NCBI GenBank assembly: GCA_963727245.1
Contig: CAVSFO010000014.1
Location: forward strand, 123,851-187,850
Direction: 5' to 3'
Length of the DNA stretch: 64,000 nucleotides
Origin: JBKQVT01 sp963727245
GTDB lineage: Bacteria; Planctomycetota; Planctomycetia; Pirellulales; Thermoguttaceae
Under the pieces are notes generated by a model. The model was given only the letters and a program-made list of their open reading frames with translations. It ran no database searches and was not told the origin of the DNA. Made by a program: the position numbers and the translations under genes. Positions 9,790 through 19,644 of this stretch are shown here, in pieces. Position 1 is the stretch's first letter; every line of letters begins with the position of its first letter.

Positions 9790-10830
9790 ATGCAAATGGC
9801 AAGAAGGGCTCTGATTACCGGCATTACCGGTCAAGACGGCAGCTACTTGTGCGAACTACTGCTGGCCAAGGGGTACGAGGTCCACGGCCTGATCCGCCGC
9901 TCGAGCAGTTTCAATACGGCGCGGATCGAGCCGTTCTACAAGGACCCGCACCTGCAAGACACGCGGATGCTTCTGCACTATGGCGACCTGACCGACGGCA
10001 CGTCACTTTCCTGCCTGGTGAAGGAGATTATGCCCGACGAGGTGTATAACCTGGCTGCCCAATCACACGTGCGCGTCAGTTTCGACATGCCGGTATACTC
10101 GGTGCAAGTCGGTGCGGTGGGGACGTTGCAATTGTTGGAGGCGCTGCGTGCAGCAGGCAACGGCGCCAAGTTTTACCAGGCTTCTAGTAGCGAGATGTAC
10201 GGCCAAGTGGCGGAGACGCCGCAAACCGAGAAGACCCCTTTCCATCCCCGCAGCCCTTACGCTTGCGCCAAGGTGTTCAGCTATTGGCAAACGGTGAACT
10301 ACCGGGAGGCCTACGGCATGTTCGCTTGCAACGGGATCCTTTTCAATCACGAGTCGCCGCGGCGGGGAGAGACTTTCGTGACCCGGAAGATCACCCGCGC
10401 GGCCACCCGTATCAAGGAGGGCCTGCAAAAGAAGCTTTATCTCGGCAATCTGGATGCCCGGCGCGACTGGGGATTCGCGGGCGATTATGTCGAGGCGATG
10501 TGGCTGATGCTGCAGCAGGACGAGCCGGACGACTTCGTCATTGCCACCGGCGAGACCAGATCGGTGCGCGAGTTTGTCGAAGAGGTCTTCGCGCAGTTGG
10601 ACTTGGATTGGCGCGAACACGTCGAGGTGGACCCGCGATATTTTCGCCCTGCCGAGGTTGACCTGCTGTTGGGTGACTCCTCCAAGGCTGCGCAAAGATT
10701 TGGCTGGAGGCCGACAGTTGCCTTTCCACAACTCGTCGAGATGATGGTCGCCCACGACCGGGGCATTGCTCGGGAAGAAAGAGTGCTGGCCGACCACCGG
10801 TGCGCGGAAGGAGGGAAAACCCGCCCGTGA
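9790..10830 (+). CDS. gmd: GDP-mannose 4,6-dehydratase
   Basis: This 346-residue extended SDR enzyme converts GDP-D-mannose to GDP-4-keto-6-deoxy-D-mannose, the first step to GDP-L-fucose. It shows the NADP(H) motif GITGQDGSYL at the N-terminus, the substrate region GLIRRSSSFNTARIE, NLAAQSHVRVSF, an active-site segment with SSSEMYG and the YxxxK pair in SPYACAKVF, and FNHESPRRGETFVTRKI. All are diagnostic for Gmd. A second ATG six bases in (9796) is equally possible. The stop overlaps the start of the next gene (GTGA), so the pair is translationally coupled. Confidence 0.95.
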   Translation: MQMARRALITGITGQDGSYLCELLLAKGYEVHGLIRRSSSFNTARIEPFYKDPHLQDTRMLLHYGDLTDGTSLSCLVKEIMPDEVYNLAAQSHVRVSFDMPVYSVQVGAVGTLQLLEALRAAGNGAKFYQASSSEMYGQVAETPQTEKTPFHPRSPYACAKVFSYWQTVNYREAYGMFACNGILFNHESPRRGETFVTRKITRAATRIKEGLQKKLYLGNLDARRDWGFAGDYVEAMWLMLQQDEPDDFVIATGETRSVREFVEEVFAQLDLDWREHVEVDPRYFRPAEVDLLLGDSSKAAQRFGWRPTVAFPQLVEMMVAHDRGIAREERVLADHRCAEGGKTRP

Positions 10831-11801
10831 TCGACTTCCGTCGCGACCGCATCGTGGTGACCGGCGGGGCCGGCTTCCTGGGCAAGCGTCTACAGGCCCA
10901 ACTTCGCGGCAACGGCGTGCCCGAGCAGAATCTCTTGGTTCCGTTGATCGAAGAGTTCGACCTGACGCGCGAAGACGACGTGGCGCGGATGTATAGGGAG
11001 ATGAAGCCCGACGTTGTCATCCATCTGGCCGCGCTGGTCGGCGGCATCGGCGCGAACCGTGAGAACCCCGGCTTGTTCTTCTACGCCAACATGGCGATGG
11101 GGCTACACTTGATCGAGCACGCCCGCCGCGCCGGACTTAAGAAGTTCGTGCAAGTTGGAACGATCTGCGCGTACCCCAAGCTCACGCCCGTGCCGTTTCG
11201 GGAAGAGAATTTGTGGAATGGCTATCCCGAGGAGACGAACGCCCCCTACGGCATCGCCAAGAAAGCCCTGTTGGTGATGCTCCAGGCCTACCGGCAGCAG
11301 TATGGCATGAGCGGCATTTACCTGCTGCCGGTGAATCTGTACGGCCCCGGCGACAATTTCGATCCGAACACGTCGCATGTGATTCCCGCGCTGATCCGCA
11401 AGTTCTGCGAAGCCAAGGAGCAAGGCAAGGATCATGTGGTGGTCTGGGGTACGGGGCGAGCCAGCCGCGAATTCCTCTATGTTGACGACTGTGCCCAGGC
11501 CATCGCCTTGGCCGCCGCGCGATACGACAAGCCCGATCCAGTCAATCTCGGGGCGGGCTTCGAGATTACGATCCGTGATCTGGCCGAAACGATCCGCCAT
11601 TTGGTTGGCTTCGAGGGCAGGCTGGTTTGGGACGACACGAAGCCGGACGGGCAGCCCCGGCGATTTCTGGACACAAGCCGTGCCGCCGCAGAGTTCGGTT
11701 TCGGCGCGGCCATGCCTTTCGAGGAGGGCCTGCGGCGAACGATCCAGTGGTGGGAATGTGCGGCCCACGAAGGCCAGAACCGCGGCACGGCGAAAGCATG
11801 A
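10827..11801 (+). CDS. fcl: GDP-L-fucose synthase (epimerase/reductase)
   Basis: This 324-residue SDR enzyme performs the 3,5-epimerisation and 4-reduction that complete GDP-L-fucose. It has the Rossmann motif VTGGAGFLGKRL, the family segments HLAALVGGIGANRENPG and NLYGPGDNFDP, and the catalytic YGIAKKALL. The GTG at 10827 overlaps the gmd stop and has GGAAGGAGGG upstream; an in-frame GTG at 10800 is less likely. With gmd it supplies a deoxyhexose donor, presumably for the exopolysaccharide locus converging from the right. Confidence 0.93.
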   Translation: MIDFRRDRIVVTGGAGFLGKRLQAQLRGNGVPEQNLLVPLIEEFDLTREDDVARMYREMKPDVVIHLAALVGGIGANRENPGLFFYANMAMGLHLIEHARRAGLKKFVQVGTICAYPKLTPVPFREENLWNGYPEETNAPYGIAKKALLVMLQAYRQQYGMSGIYLLPVNLYGPGDNFDPNTSHVIPALIRKFCEAKEQGKDHVVVWGTGRASREFLYVDDCAQAIALAAARYDKPDPVNLGAGFEITIRDLAETIRHLVGFEGRLVWDDTKPDGQPRRFLDTSRAAAEFGFGAAMPFEEGLRRTIQWWECAAHEGQNRGTAKA

Positions 11802-11878
11802 GCGGGTGACCCTATCAACCTGGATTTCCCAGGCGAGTTGTCCCGCATTGGCACGCAATTGGCGCCAAAGAATACAAG

Positions 11879-12826
11879 TTGAAAAAGGTCGTTGTCGTGA
11901 ACTTGCCAAAACTGAAACCTTTCACGAAAGGACTCTTGTCCTTCGCACTTCCTGGTTTACGAACGGTTCACGGGTACGACAATCCAATTGGGGCTATTTC
12001 AGCCACCAGTTGTTATTCCATTTTTCTTCGTCATATGAGTTTGTTGCATAAAGCAGGAATCCCATCCGTTCCCAAAATAGTGGCTGAGCTTGGTCCGGGC
12101 AGTTCCATAGGTACTGGACTTGCGGCGCTTCTGGCCGGAGCCGAAAAATATTATGCGCTCGATCTGATACCTTTCTCCGATATCACAACCAATTTGAAAA
12201 TATTCGACCAGTTGGTGGATTTGTTCACTCGTCGTGTGTCGATACCCTCCTCGGGGATACATAGTCTCCGCTTTCCTGATTTGGATTGCTATGAGTTCCC
12301 CGCTTTCATCACTTGTGCAAGTCAGGAAAAGGTCGCGGCCATTCGAAACGACATGATCACCGGAGAAGGAATATTTGTTGAATCCATGGCTCCGTGGACG
12401 GATCAATCGATTGGCGAATCAAACTCGGTTGACTGGATATGGTCCCAGTCCGTAATGGAACACATCGATGATCTGAATGGCGCCTACGCATCTCAGGCGA
12501 GATGGTTGAAGATCGGCGGATATACGTCTCACTTGATTGATTTTGGATGTCATGGACTAACCCAGGAATGGAATGGTCATTGGGCCATCAAGGATGGCGT
12601 GTGGTCGATTATCAGAGGGAAGCGGCCATACTTGATCAATCGTATACCTTATTCCGGGCACGTTTCGTTAGCTCGGGAGCATGGGTTCGCGAGCGTTCTG
12701 GAAAAACGCAACAAAATGTTCTCTGGATTGATACCCGTTCAATTTGCGCCAAGATTCAGAGGGATATCTGACGAAGACGCACGATCCGCAATGGTGATGG
12801 TAGTCAACAGATTTGACGGAAACTGA
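11879..12826 (+). CDS. Class I SAM-dependent methyltransferase-like protein, AT-richer than neighbours
   Basis: This protein of about 315 residues has a methyltransferase-like core: the motif I region IVAELGPGSSIGTGLAALL near residue 69, then YALDLIPFSD, and a motif IV-like WSQSVMEHIDDLNG near residue 195 followed by a MerR-like HLIDF stretch. This matches glycan-locus methyltransferases of the same kind as the minus-strand gene at 13798. Base composition is visibly lower in GC and uses codons rare in its neighbours (ATA, TTA, AGA), which suggests recent transfer. The start is uncertain (TTG at 11879; a GTG lies 18 bases further in). Confidence 0.6.
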   Translation: MKKVVVVNLPKLKPFTKGLLSFALPGLRTVHGYDNPIGAISATSCYSIFLRHMSLLHKAGIPSVPKIVAELGPGSSIGTGLAALLAGAEKYYALDLIPFSDITTNLKIFDQLVDLFTRRVSIPSSGIHSLRFPDLDCYEFPAFITCASQEKVAAIRNDMITGEGIFVESMAPWTDQSIGESNSVDWIWSQSVMEHIDDLNGAYASQARWLKIGGYTSHLIDFGCHGLTQEWNGHWAIKDGVWSIIRGKRPYLINRIPYSGHVSLAREHGFASVLEKRNKMFSGLIPVQFAPRFRGISDEDARSAMVMVVNRFDGN

Positions 12827-12886
12827 AGCGCATCGATATTTCCACGGTTGTATTGGGTACGGCCGTCACGGAGATGGCTCCCAGAG

Positions 12887-13019
12887 TAACCGTTCACAGG
12901 GCGGGGGGAAGGGGGACAGGTCCATGTTTTCGGACCACGGTGTTCCTGAAGGCCACGCTATTCGGCCGAAAAATGGACCCGGGTACCCTCTGGGTGCCGC
13001 CCGCCCCGTGAACGGTTAC
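12887..13019. repeat. MITE-like element with terminal inverted repeats and 9-bp target duplication
   Basis: The ends are inverted: TAACCGTTCAC at 12887-12897 and GTGAACGGTTA at 13008-13018. The element is flanked directly by CTCCCAGAG on both sides (12878-12886 and 13020-13028). The interior (about 110 bp) is G/C-run rich and non-coding. The right flank is the last bases of the intergenic gap before the wecG-like stop codon. Confidence 0.75.
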
Positions 13020-13028
13020 CTCCCAGAG

Positions 13029-13817
13029 TCACGGTGCGCGACGGACCCGTTGGGCTGCCAACTTCCACAGGAAGAGCGTATTGTTGACCAGATACCGACG
13101 CCCTAGTCGGCGCGGCTCGCAGGCCAGGCGGAAGAGCCATTCCAGTCCCCAGCGCTGCATCCAGCGCGGGGCCCGCGTCTTGTTGCCGGAGAGGAAATCG
13201 AAGGCCGCTCCCACGCAGATTTGGACGGCCTGAATGCTCTGTCGATGCTCGAATGCGAAACGATCCTGTTTGGGATAGCCGAGCCCGACAAAGACGATCG
13301 CCGCCCCGCTGGCGTTGATCCTGCGCACGATCTCGCGATCCTCCGGTGCCGACAGAGGGCGAAAGGGAGGAGACTCGGCGCCTGCCACGTTCAATTCGGG
13401 CCACCTCTGGTCCAGTTCGGCGCACAGCGCGGCGAGCACCTGGGGCGTGCTGCCGTAGAGGTAGATGGAGAGCCCTTCCCGCGCCGCCCGCTGACAAAGT
13501 CGCAGCATCAACTCCGTGCCCGTGACCGGATCGCTCAGTCCGGTCCGGTGACACGAGTTCAAAGCCCAACGGACCGGCTGGCCGTCGGGGGCGATGATCT
13601 GGAACGAGTTGGCAGCTTCCCGCAGCCCGCGATCGCGACTGGCGTCCACCAGGGCCCGCACGTCATGGTGCGATACCACGGCAGGGACGCGCTGCTTGGC
13701 GGCCTCGACAATCGCTTCCACCGCGTCATCGTAACCGGTCGCACTGACCTGCACGCCGAACAGGTCGAACTTTCGCGGCCAATGCGGGACCGCCTGGCTA
13801 GGTCCTGGATGGATCAT
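13029..13817 (-). CDS. WecG/TagA/CpsF family glycosyltransferase
   Basis: This 262-residue GT26 enzyme would add a UDP-activated sugar (ManNAc/ManNAcA type) to a lipid-linked glycan at the cytoplasmic face. Family marks include FGVQVSATGYDDAVEAI, the substrate region IIAPDGQPVRWAL, YLYGSTPQVL, GLGYPKQDRFA and a C-terminal block with GAAFDFLSGNKTRAPRWMQR. It is the last gene of the minus-strand exopolysaccharide operon. Its ATG lies 20 bases inside the preceding methyltransferase gene. A MITE-like insertion sits nine bases past its stop. Confidence 0.92.
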   Translation of the reverse strand: MIHPGPSQAVPHWPRKFDLFGVQVSATGYDDAVEAIVEAAKQRVPAVVSHHDVRALVDASRDRGLREAANSFQIIAPDGQPVRWALNSCHRTGLSDPVTGTELMLRLCQRAAREGLSIYLYGSTPQVLAALCAELDQRWPELNVAGAESPPFRPLSAPEDREIVRRINASGAAIVFVGLGYPKQDRFAFEHRQSIQAVQICVGAAFDFLSGNKTRAPRWMQRWGLEWLFRLACEPRRLGRRYLVNNTLFLWKLAAQRVRRAP

Positions 13818-14616
13818 AGCTCACCTGGGTGTGCATCGAACCGTTCGAGGCCGGGACAGGCGTTGCCTCGGTCACGGGTTTTTCAATCACGTAGGTCAGG
13901 TTGACGTGATCGGCCGCCAGCCTTCCCAGCGAGAGCAGAGACAACGCTTTGAACACGCCGCCGATCACGAAGGATACCAGTCCGGGCCTGCCCACCGCGT
14001 AATTCCAGCCGACTTCCTCCCGGATGGCCAGTCCCTTCGAGGCGCACCAGCGGCGGATTCCCTCGCGGGACACGACCTCGTCGTAGAACGTGGGAAAAGG
14101 ATCAAATCCCGGCTTGCCCGCCGTCTTGATGCCGCCGATGTAGCGCTTATAGAAAACGTGGAACCAGAAGGGAGTCACCCGTGAGAGCAGGCCGTAAACC
14201 GACTGCCGGTCCGGGATCCTGAGGATGAGGATTCCGCCGGGGCTGAGCCAGCGATGGAAGTTGTCGAGCACCCGTTCCGCGTCCTGAACGTGTTCCAGCA
14301 CGAAGGAATTGTAGATGACATCATATTTGTTCGCTTCCAAGGAAACCGTACGGAGGTCACCCAGGATCGCCTCCTGGAGGTCTCTCTTGTGGCACTTGCG
14401 GAGATGGAGGGCGTCTTCGTTCAAGTCCACTCCGGTCAGCACGAAGCGCACGCCGCGAAGTTCCAGTTGCCAGGAATTGCCGCAGCCGGCTTCGAGAATG
14501 GACAGCGTGCCGCGCAACGCGCCCTTGGCCTGGATGTGCCGCACAAGCATCTGCGACTCGTGTGGTTGCCCGTCGACGACGAGCAAGGACGGCAATCGAC
14601 CTGCCAGCGGGTTCAT
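13798..14616 (-). CDS. Class I SAM-dependent methyltransferase of the exopolysaccharide operon
   Basis: This 272-residue protein has motif I ILEAGCGNSWQ near residue 40, an acidic motif II (TGVDLNED), motif IV-like IYNSFVLEHVQDAERVL and post-motif LSPGGILILRIPDR, the Methyltransf_11/23 pattern. It probably methylates a sugar or lipid-linked glycan. Its ATG overlaps the stop of the upstream glycosyltransferase (ATGA), indicating translational coupling. The C-terminus carries a hydrophobic patch (GGVFKALSLLSLG) that could touch the membrane. Confidence 0.85.
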   Translation of the reverse strand: MNPLAGRLPSLLVVDGQPHESQMLVRHIQAKGALRGTLSILEAGCGNSWQLELRGVRFVLTGVDLNEDALHLRKCHKRDLQEAILGDLRTVSLEANKYDVIYNSFVLEHVQDAERVLDNFHRWLSPGGILILRIPDRQSVYGLLSRVTPFWFHVFYKRYIGGIKTAGKPGFDPFPTFYDEVVSREGIRRWCASKGLAIREEVGWNYAVGRPGLVSFVIGGVFKALSLLSLGRLAADHVNLTYVIEKPVTEATPVPASNGSMHTQVSYDPSRT

Positions 14617-15923
14617 AGCGTTAAGCCTTTCGTTTGCGCATTGGGGGAGTCGGGCGAACCAGGCGGTTTGCGGGCCGGCCGCTCGCCACGCAAGGCGATC
14701 ATCATGGTTTCCCCGCCGTCGCTTCGCAGGGGTGTTTTTTCATGGGGTGGTCGTTGCCGCACAGTCAACTCGATGGCCTTGTCGTAGATAGACATGAGGC
14801 GCTGGTAATAGGTCTCCGCGCCATATTCCCGGTTTGCTTTCTTGCGGCCGGCCTCTCCCAGGCGGCGACACAAGTCCGGATTCTCCCAGAGCATGTGGAT
14901 TTTGTCGGCCAGTTCGGCGGCATTGCCCGGCTCGAAGAGCAAGCCGGTGACGCCGTCCTCGACGAACTCGGGCAGACCTCCGATCCTGGAAGCGATCACC
15001 GGCAGGCCGTGGCTCATGGCCTCCGACACGACCAGCGGACAACCTTCAAACCACATGCTGGGAACCACCAGGAAGCGTGCGCCCTGATAGAAAGACGCCA
15101 TCGCTTCAGGGCCGAGGCGCTTCATAAAGAGGGCGTTGGGCGGCGCGCCGCTCATCAGCGTGTCGAGGATTGGCCCGTCGCCGGCCAGACGAACCGGCAC
15201 GCCCGGCAAGCGGGCGGCGGCCGCCAGCAGCACGTCGACGCCTTTTTCCCCCTTCATCCGGCCGGAAAAGGCTGCGTACTGCCCCGGAAAGTGCCCCTTG
15301 GGCTCTGGCGCCAACTCCGTCATGTTTGGCAGGACGACGACCCGCTGCGGATCGAAGCCGGCCTTCACGAGGCGTTGCCAGGCGAAATGGCTCAAGACGA
15401 TCTGGATCGTCACGTTGTCGCGGAAGAGGCGCAGTTTTCTCGCCACGACGCTCCGCAAGGCATAGGCCAGACTTTCGGCCAAATGCTCGCGGCAGTTCTG
15501 CAGAACACACCAGTACTCGCGGCCCCCCACGCACTTCTCGCAGACGCGTCCCTTGGAGAGGTGGCTGACGATCGGACAGGTGAGGAGGTAGTTGTGGTTG
15601 GTCATCACGACGGGCACGCCCGCCCGGCGGCAGGCCACGAGCACGGCAGGCGAAAACAACGGATAGAGATTATGCACGTGCACCACGTCGGGGCGGTCCG
15701 CATCCAGGGTCTCGGCCATCTCGCGGTACGCCGAGCGGCTGTAGATCCCGGCGGCGAAGCCGCGGACCTTGGCGAGAAAACTGCGGGTGAGTCCTTTGCT
15801 GGAGCGCGTCAGCAGCCGCGACTGGCCGCCGTGTTTTTCAACAGTCGCGGCGATCATCTGCACGACGCCGACCTCGCCGCCGCAACAGGACCGGTAATCG
15901 TTGTACACTTGCAGCAGTTTCAC
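14613..15923 (-). CDS. GT4-family glycosyltransferase
   Basis: This 436-residue retaining GT-B enzyme has the N-terminal domain motif GGEVGVVQMIA, VVHVHNLYPLFSP and a Cys-containing segment (KGRVCEKCVGG...CVLQNC) seen in some EPS glycosyltransferases. The C-terminal donor-binding domain has FSGRMKGEKGVDVLL, the E-x7-E block EGCPLVVSEAMSHGLPVI and GLPEFVEDG. The GTG at 15923 overlaps the stop of the preceding GT2 gene (GTGA), so the longer in-frame start is rejected. It would extend the repeating unit of the polysaccharide. Confidence 0.9.
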   Translation of the reverse strand: MKLLQVYNDYRSCCGGEVGVVQMIAATVEKHGGQSRLLTRSSKGLTRSFLAKVRGFAAGIYSRSAYREMAETLDADRPDVVHVHNLYPLFSPAVLVACRRAGVPVVMTNHNYLLTCPIVSHLSKGRVCEKCVGGREYWCVLQNCREHLAESLAYALRSVVARKLRLFRDNVTIQIVLSHFAWQRLVKAGFDPQRVVVLPNMTELAPEPKGHFPGQYAAFSGRMKGEKGVDVLLAAAARLPGVPVRLAGDGPILDTLMSGAPPNALFMKRLGPEAMASFYQGARFLVVPSMWFEGCPLVVSEAMSHGLPVIASRIGGLPEFVEDGVTGLLFEPGNAAELADKIHMLWENPDLCRRLGEAGRKKANREYGAETYYQRLMSIYDKAIELTVRQRPPHEKTPLRSDGGETMMIALRGERPARKPPGSPDSPNAQTKGLTL

Positions 15924-16931
15924 GAGGCCGTCTCCGCCGTTGCGGCCTGTTGGCCGGCGATGCGCCCCTTGCAGAACTTCAGGCCGGAGAAATATCGTTC
16001 CTGCGCGAACCATCGCGGCGACAAGAGCGACAGGGCCTTGCGGAGGTATCCCACGCTCCGCCAGAGGCGCACTTGATAGTCAAGGACTTCGCCCGCCTTT
16101 CCTCTGATTCGTGCCCATGCCAGACCGGGCAGAAGAACCAACAGCGCCTGGGCGAGCCTTGCGAGGCAGAGGAGCACGAGCATGGCACGGCCCTTGTACC
16201 TGTATTGGAGGTCCGCCAGTGCGAGGCAACCCTGTTGGGCGTCCCGGCAGAGGCACTCCGGCGTGAGGCGGTTCAAGGGAATACGGTGCCGGATGACGGC
16301 GTGGGGCGTATAGTACCTGGGCCACGCCGGCCGCCCGCACCCGCAAGAAGAAATCACTGTCTGATCCGCCCCAAGCCATGGAGGTGTCGAAGCTCCCCAC
16401 TTTCTCGAAGACATGCCGCGCCACCAGCACGGTGGCGCAGCCGGGAAGGCGTTTGCCCTCGAAGCGATGGACGGAGGGGAAATAGTCGGTCTCGCGAAAC
16501 GACGTGCGCCGCACGTAGCGGCCCAAGCGATCGAGAACATCCTCGGGCAGGTGCAGATGCACCGCCCCGCCGACCACCAACGCTCCCGTCTCCTGGGCGA
16601 CGCGGTACAACTGGCGCAGCCAATCCCGCGCCATCAGTTCATCGTCGTCGACGAAGGCCAGCCAGCTCCCCCGGCTCTCGGCAATGGCGCGGTTGCGGGG
16701 GGGCGCGTCGCCGCGCACCTCATGATAGAAATACCGCACCGGCATCGGCGCTCGAGCGGCCGCTTGCTCGACGACCGTCTTCGTCGCGTCGATAGACGCG
16801 TTGTCGACCACCACGATCTCGTACGAAAACTCGCCGCCGGTCTCCTGGCAAAGCAGGCATTCCAGGGCGTCGCGAAGCATCTCCGAGCGGTTGTACGTCG
16901 GAACAATGACGCTGATCAGGGGCATGTCCAT
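15920..16931 (-). CDS. GT2-family glycosyltransferase, frameshifted
   Basis: The ATG at 16931 has GGAG upstream. The first 200 codons are a clean GT-A domain: LISVIVPTYNRSEML, VVVDNASIDATK, the metal-binding WLAFVDDDEL and a C-terminal WGGSDSDFFLRVRAAG. Near 16320 the frame breaks. One missing base restores YYTPHAVIRHRIP and the rest of the protein (about 336 residues), ending in a hydrophobic pair of helices (MLVLLCLARLAQALLVLLPG) and a basic tail. It is an inverting enzyme acting at the inner membrane. The stop overlaps the next GT4 start. Confidence 0.82.
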
Positions 16932-16933
16932 CG

Positions 16934-18289
16934 TCACGTCTCCTTCGGCAAGTCTGCTAAAGATGAAGACTCCATCGCTTCCTGAACGAACGCGCAGTGC
17001 GCAGCCGCTGCCGAACCGACGCATGACACCCGGAGCAGTTGCGCCGCATCCACGCAGCTTCCGGCCGTCAATGCAGCGCTGGGCAAGGAAGGTTTCTCCC
17101 CGCAAGTCGCGCCGGCCACTCGGCGGCCCCGGTTGCGATCCCGGAACCGCAACCCTTCTGTCGCCAGTCGATGAAAATATCTTCGCCCGGGATCCTCGAT
17201 GAAGTGATACGTAATTGCGGCGCATGCGACGACAATTCCAAGGTAAACCAGCGCAAGCGCGTCCATCATCCACGGGCCGCCAGCCGTTATGCAATCGACT
17301 TGGTGGGAATTGTCCATCATCTTCACCGTCACCGTGTGCCCCGACACCTTCTGAACCACCGTCAAGCCCTGATGCAGAAAGAGCAGCACAACGTAGTGGA
17401 TCATGTAGATCGAATAGGAAAGCAGGCCCAGCAGTGCAATCGGTTTGGTCGTGAACCAATCGGAAACGACACCCGTCTCAAACGCGAATACGCCGACCAC
17501 TGCCGCGAAAAGGAGGGGGCTGCCAAGCGACCAGCGGGTGCCGCCCGCCAGGGAAACGAACGCCACGACACCCGCGACCGCCAGCAGCTCGCACACGGTT
17601 GCTGCGGGCCGGCTGAGTCGCAGGGGCTGGACGGCCTTGTAGAGGAGGTATGTGAGGACACCGACAAAAAAGCCGTACACACAGCGCAACATCCCGAAGT
17701 CGTAGGTCGTGTCGATGAAGCTGGTCGAGCAGAGTGCGACCGCCATGGCCCCGCCGCAGGCGAGCAGCGCCGCCGTCGCCGCCGTGGCCTTGGTGCGCAT
17801 GCCCGTTCCCAGGCACACCAGCGCAAAGACAAGATAAGTCCAGAACTCCACGCTGATGCTCCAACTGGGCCCGTTGAGCGTGAGATGATCGTGGACGCCA
17901 AGCCCATGCGCGAGGAAGAGGTTGCTGAGGATTGCCAGCGGGCTGGCGTCCCCGGTAAACGCCGTTCGCAAGCTGAAGACGTTGCTCCGCCATTGAGCGA
18001 GCCCACGAACACACTCGACCAGGATCAACAGGAGGACAATTGCGACGTGCAGGGGATAGATGCGGCCGAATCGCTGGATGACGAAGTATTTCAGTTGCGC
18101 GGGAGTGTTGAGTCGCTCGCGGTATGCATGCGCGAGGATGAAACCGCTGAGGACGAAGAAGAAGTCGACAAACAGGAACGCATGACGGACGAACGGATCG
18201 TCGTAGAAATGTCCGAGCGCACGCAGATGAAACAGCGCAACCGACAGCGCTGCAACCCCGCGCCAGCCATCGAGAACCGCAAATCGCAT
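16934..18289 (-). CDS. Membrane acyltransferase 3 family protein (OafA/YrhL-like)
   Basis: This protein of about 451 residues with about ten membrane helices belongs to Acyl_transf_3. It has the N-terminal motif LDGWRGVAALSVALFH with the family His, then FFFVLSGFIL, RFGRIYPLH and SWSISVEFW. It would transfer acetyl or another acyl group to the exopolysaccharide. The ATG at 18289 has GAGGAG seven bases upstream, overlapping the stop of the ligase gene; an upstream TTG is less likely. The C-terminal 60 residues are low-similarity and Ala/Ser rich. Confidence 0.88.
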   Translation of the reverse strand: MRFAVLDGWRGVAALSVALFHLRALGHFYDDPFVRHAFLFVDFFFVLSGFILAHAYRERLNTPAQLKYFVIQRFGRIYPLHVAIVLLLILVECVRGLAQWRSNVFSLRTAFTGDASPLAILSNLFLAHGLGVHDHLTLNGPSWSISVEFWTYLVFALVCLGTGMRTKATAATAALLACGGAMAVALCSTSFIDTTYDFGMLRCVYGFFVGVLTYLLYKAVQPLRLSRPAATVCELLAVAGVVAFVSLAGGTRWSLGSPLLFAAVVGVFAFETGVVSDWFTTKPIALLGLLSYSIYMIHYVVLLFLHQGLTVVQKVSGHTVTVKMMDNSHQVDCITAGGPWMMDALALVYLGIVVACAAITYHFIEDPGRRYFHRLATEGLRFRDRNRGRRVAGATCGEKPSLPSAALTAGSCVDAAQLLRVSCVGSAAAAHCAFVQEAMESSSLADLPKET

Positions 18290-18300
18290 CGCTGCACTCC

Positions 18301-19634
18301 TCAAAGCGGACCGCTCGACGGTTCCTCAGTGGCTGGGGACGGGTCTGGCTGTTCGCAGAACCCCAGATGCACAAGTCCACACACCATCATGAAAGGTACC
18401 AAGCTGGTCGGTACGGCGAACGACGACTCCAAAATGCCATTCATCGTCCGGAAAATGAGCAGGAGGAAAAGGAATCCGCAGCCGTAGTCGGCGCCTGCAC
18501 GGACGCGGCGTCCCACCGCGCGGATGCCGGCGAGAACCGCCGCCACGCAAATCGCCAAGCCGATCGCGCCGAGATCGAGAATCGCATCCAGATAGGCGCA
18601 ATGGCCGTCGGGGACGGCCCACTGGAGCGACCGGGAGAAGGTCGCGATGCGCTCGGGATTCCAGAATGTCAGGTAGCCATGCCCGAGCAGGAACCGATCC
18701 TGAATATGCGGCGTCAAGTCGGCCCACAGCGGAAATCGCCCGGAGAGCGATTCCGCTTCCTCCTGCCGGCCGATCAGCGCAACCTTGGCGCCCTGACGCT
18801 CGATGTCCCAGCCCAGCAGGGAAGCGGCCAGGGCAAGGGTGCAGCCGAGCGCAAGAATTGCCGTACCGGCCATGATCCGGCTGGGCCACAACGCGCCAAT
18901 CCAACTGTACACCAGCCAGCCGGCTAAGAATGCTCCGCAGACGGTTCTGGACTTGGTCAGGACCAACAAGGCAACCCCGACCAGGAACAGCATCCACAGG
19001 AGGGCGCGCCCGCGCTTGGCACGGCTGGCAAGGCAAGCGGCCGCCAGGGCCATCGTCGCACAATAGGGCGCCTGCACGTTCGGGTGCAGCGTGCCGGCGA
19101 AGCGATAGTCTGCGGAAAAGGGGTGGAAGGTTCCCAGGGCAATTTCGGTGCGCACGCCGTTCGCGATAAGAATGGTCGAAACCACCAGGGCGACCAGGCA
19201 CAGGTCGCGCAAAGTCAACTGGCGCGCGATCCCCAGCGCACCGAGGCTGCAGAACAGCAACACGCTGAAATGCCGGATGGTCAGAGGCAGATTCTCCGAC
19301 CAAAGGATGCTGAGGCCGCACCAGGCAAGATAGCCCAACAGCAGCCACCCCAGGCGCGAGCGGAGTTCCAGCCGCCGTCCGCCAGGGTAGAGCAGCAGCA
19401 GTGCGCCAAAGAGCCCAATCGCCAAAATGGCCAGGCGCCGCGCCCATCTCCTTCGGCTGCCCTCTGAGCTAGTTCGTTCGCCGTGATGGAGAACGCTTCG
19501 AGGTTCGAAACCTGGGTATTTGTGTGCTCGATGAAGTAGAAGGCACAGCTCAGTACAACGATCGCCGACCAGATCACGGTCTTGCGGCTGGCCAGTCCGG
19601 GAAGCGTCTCGGCGGTGAGCGGAAAGGCGCGCAT
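18301..19634 (-). CDS. O-antigen ligase/polymerase (Wzy/WaaL-like) membrane protein, frameshifted
   Basis: The ATG at 19634 starts a helix-rich protein (KTVIWSAIVVLSCAFYF). The frame breaks near 19440, where one missing base joins ...AQRAAEGDGR to RLAILAIGLFGALLL, giving about 444 residues with 10-12 helices. The Wzy_C-type region has TLHPNVQAPYCA, LTKSRTVCGAFLAGW and a periplasmic loop with LLGHGYLTFW and DGHCAYLDAILDLG. Such proteins polymerise or ligate lipid-linked repeat units in the periplasm. It sits between flippase and acyltransferase in the operon. Confidence 0.83.
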
Positions 19635-19644
19635 GGTGGATGGT

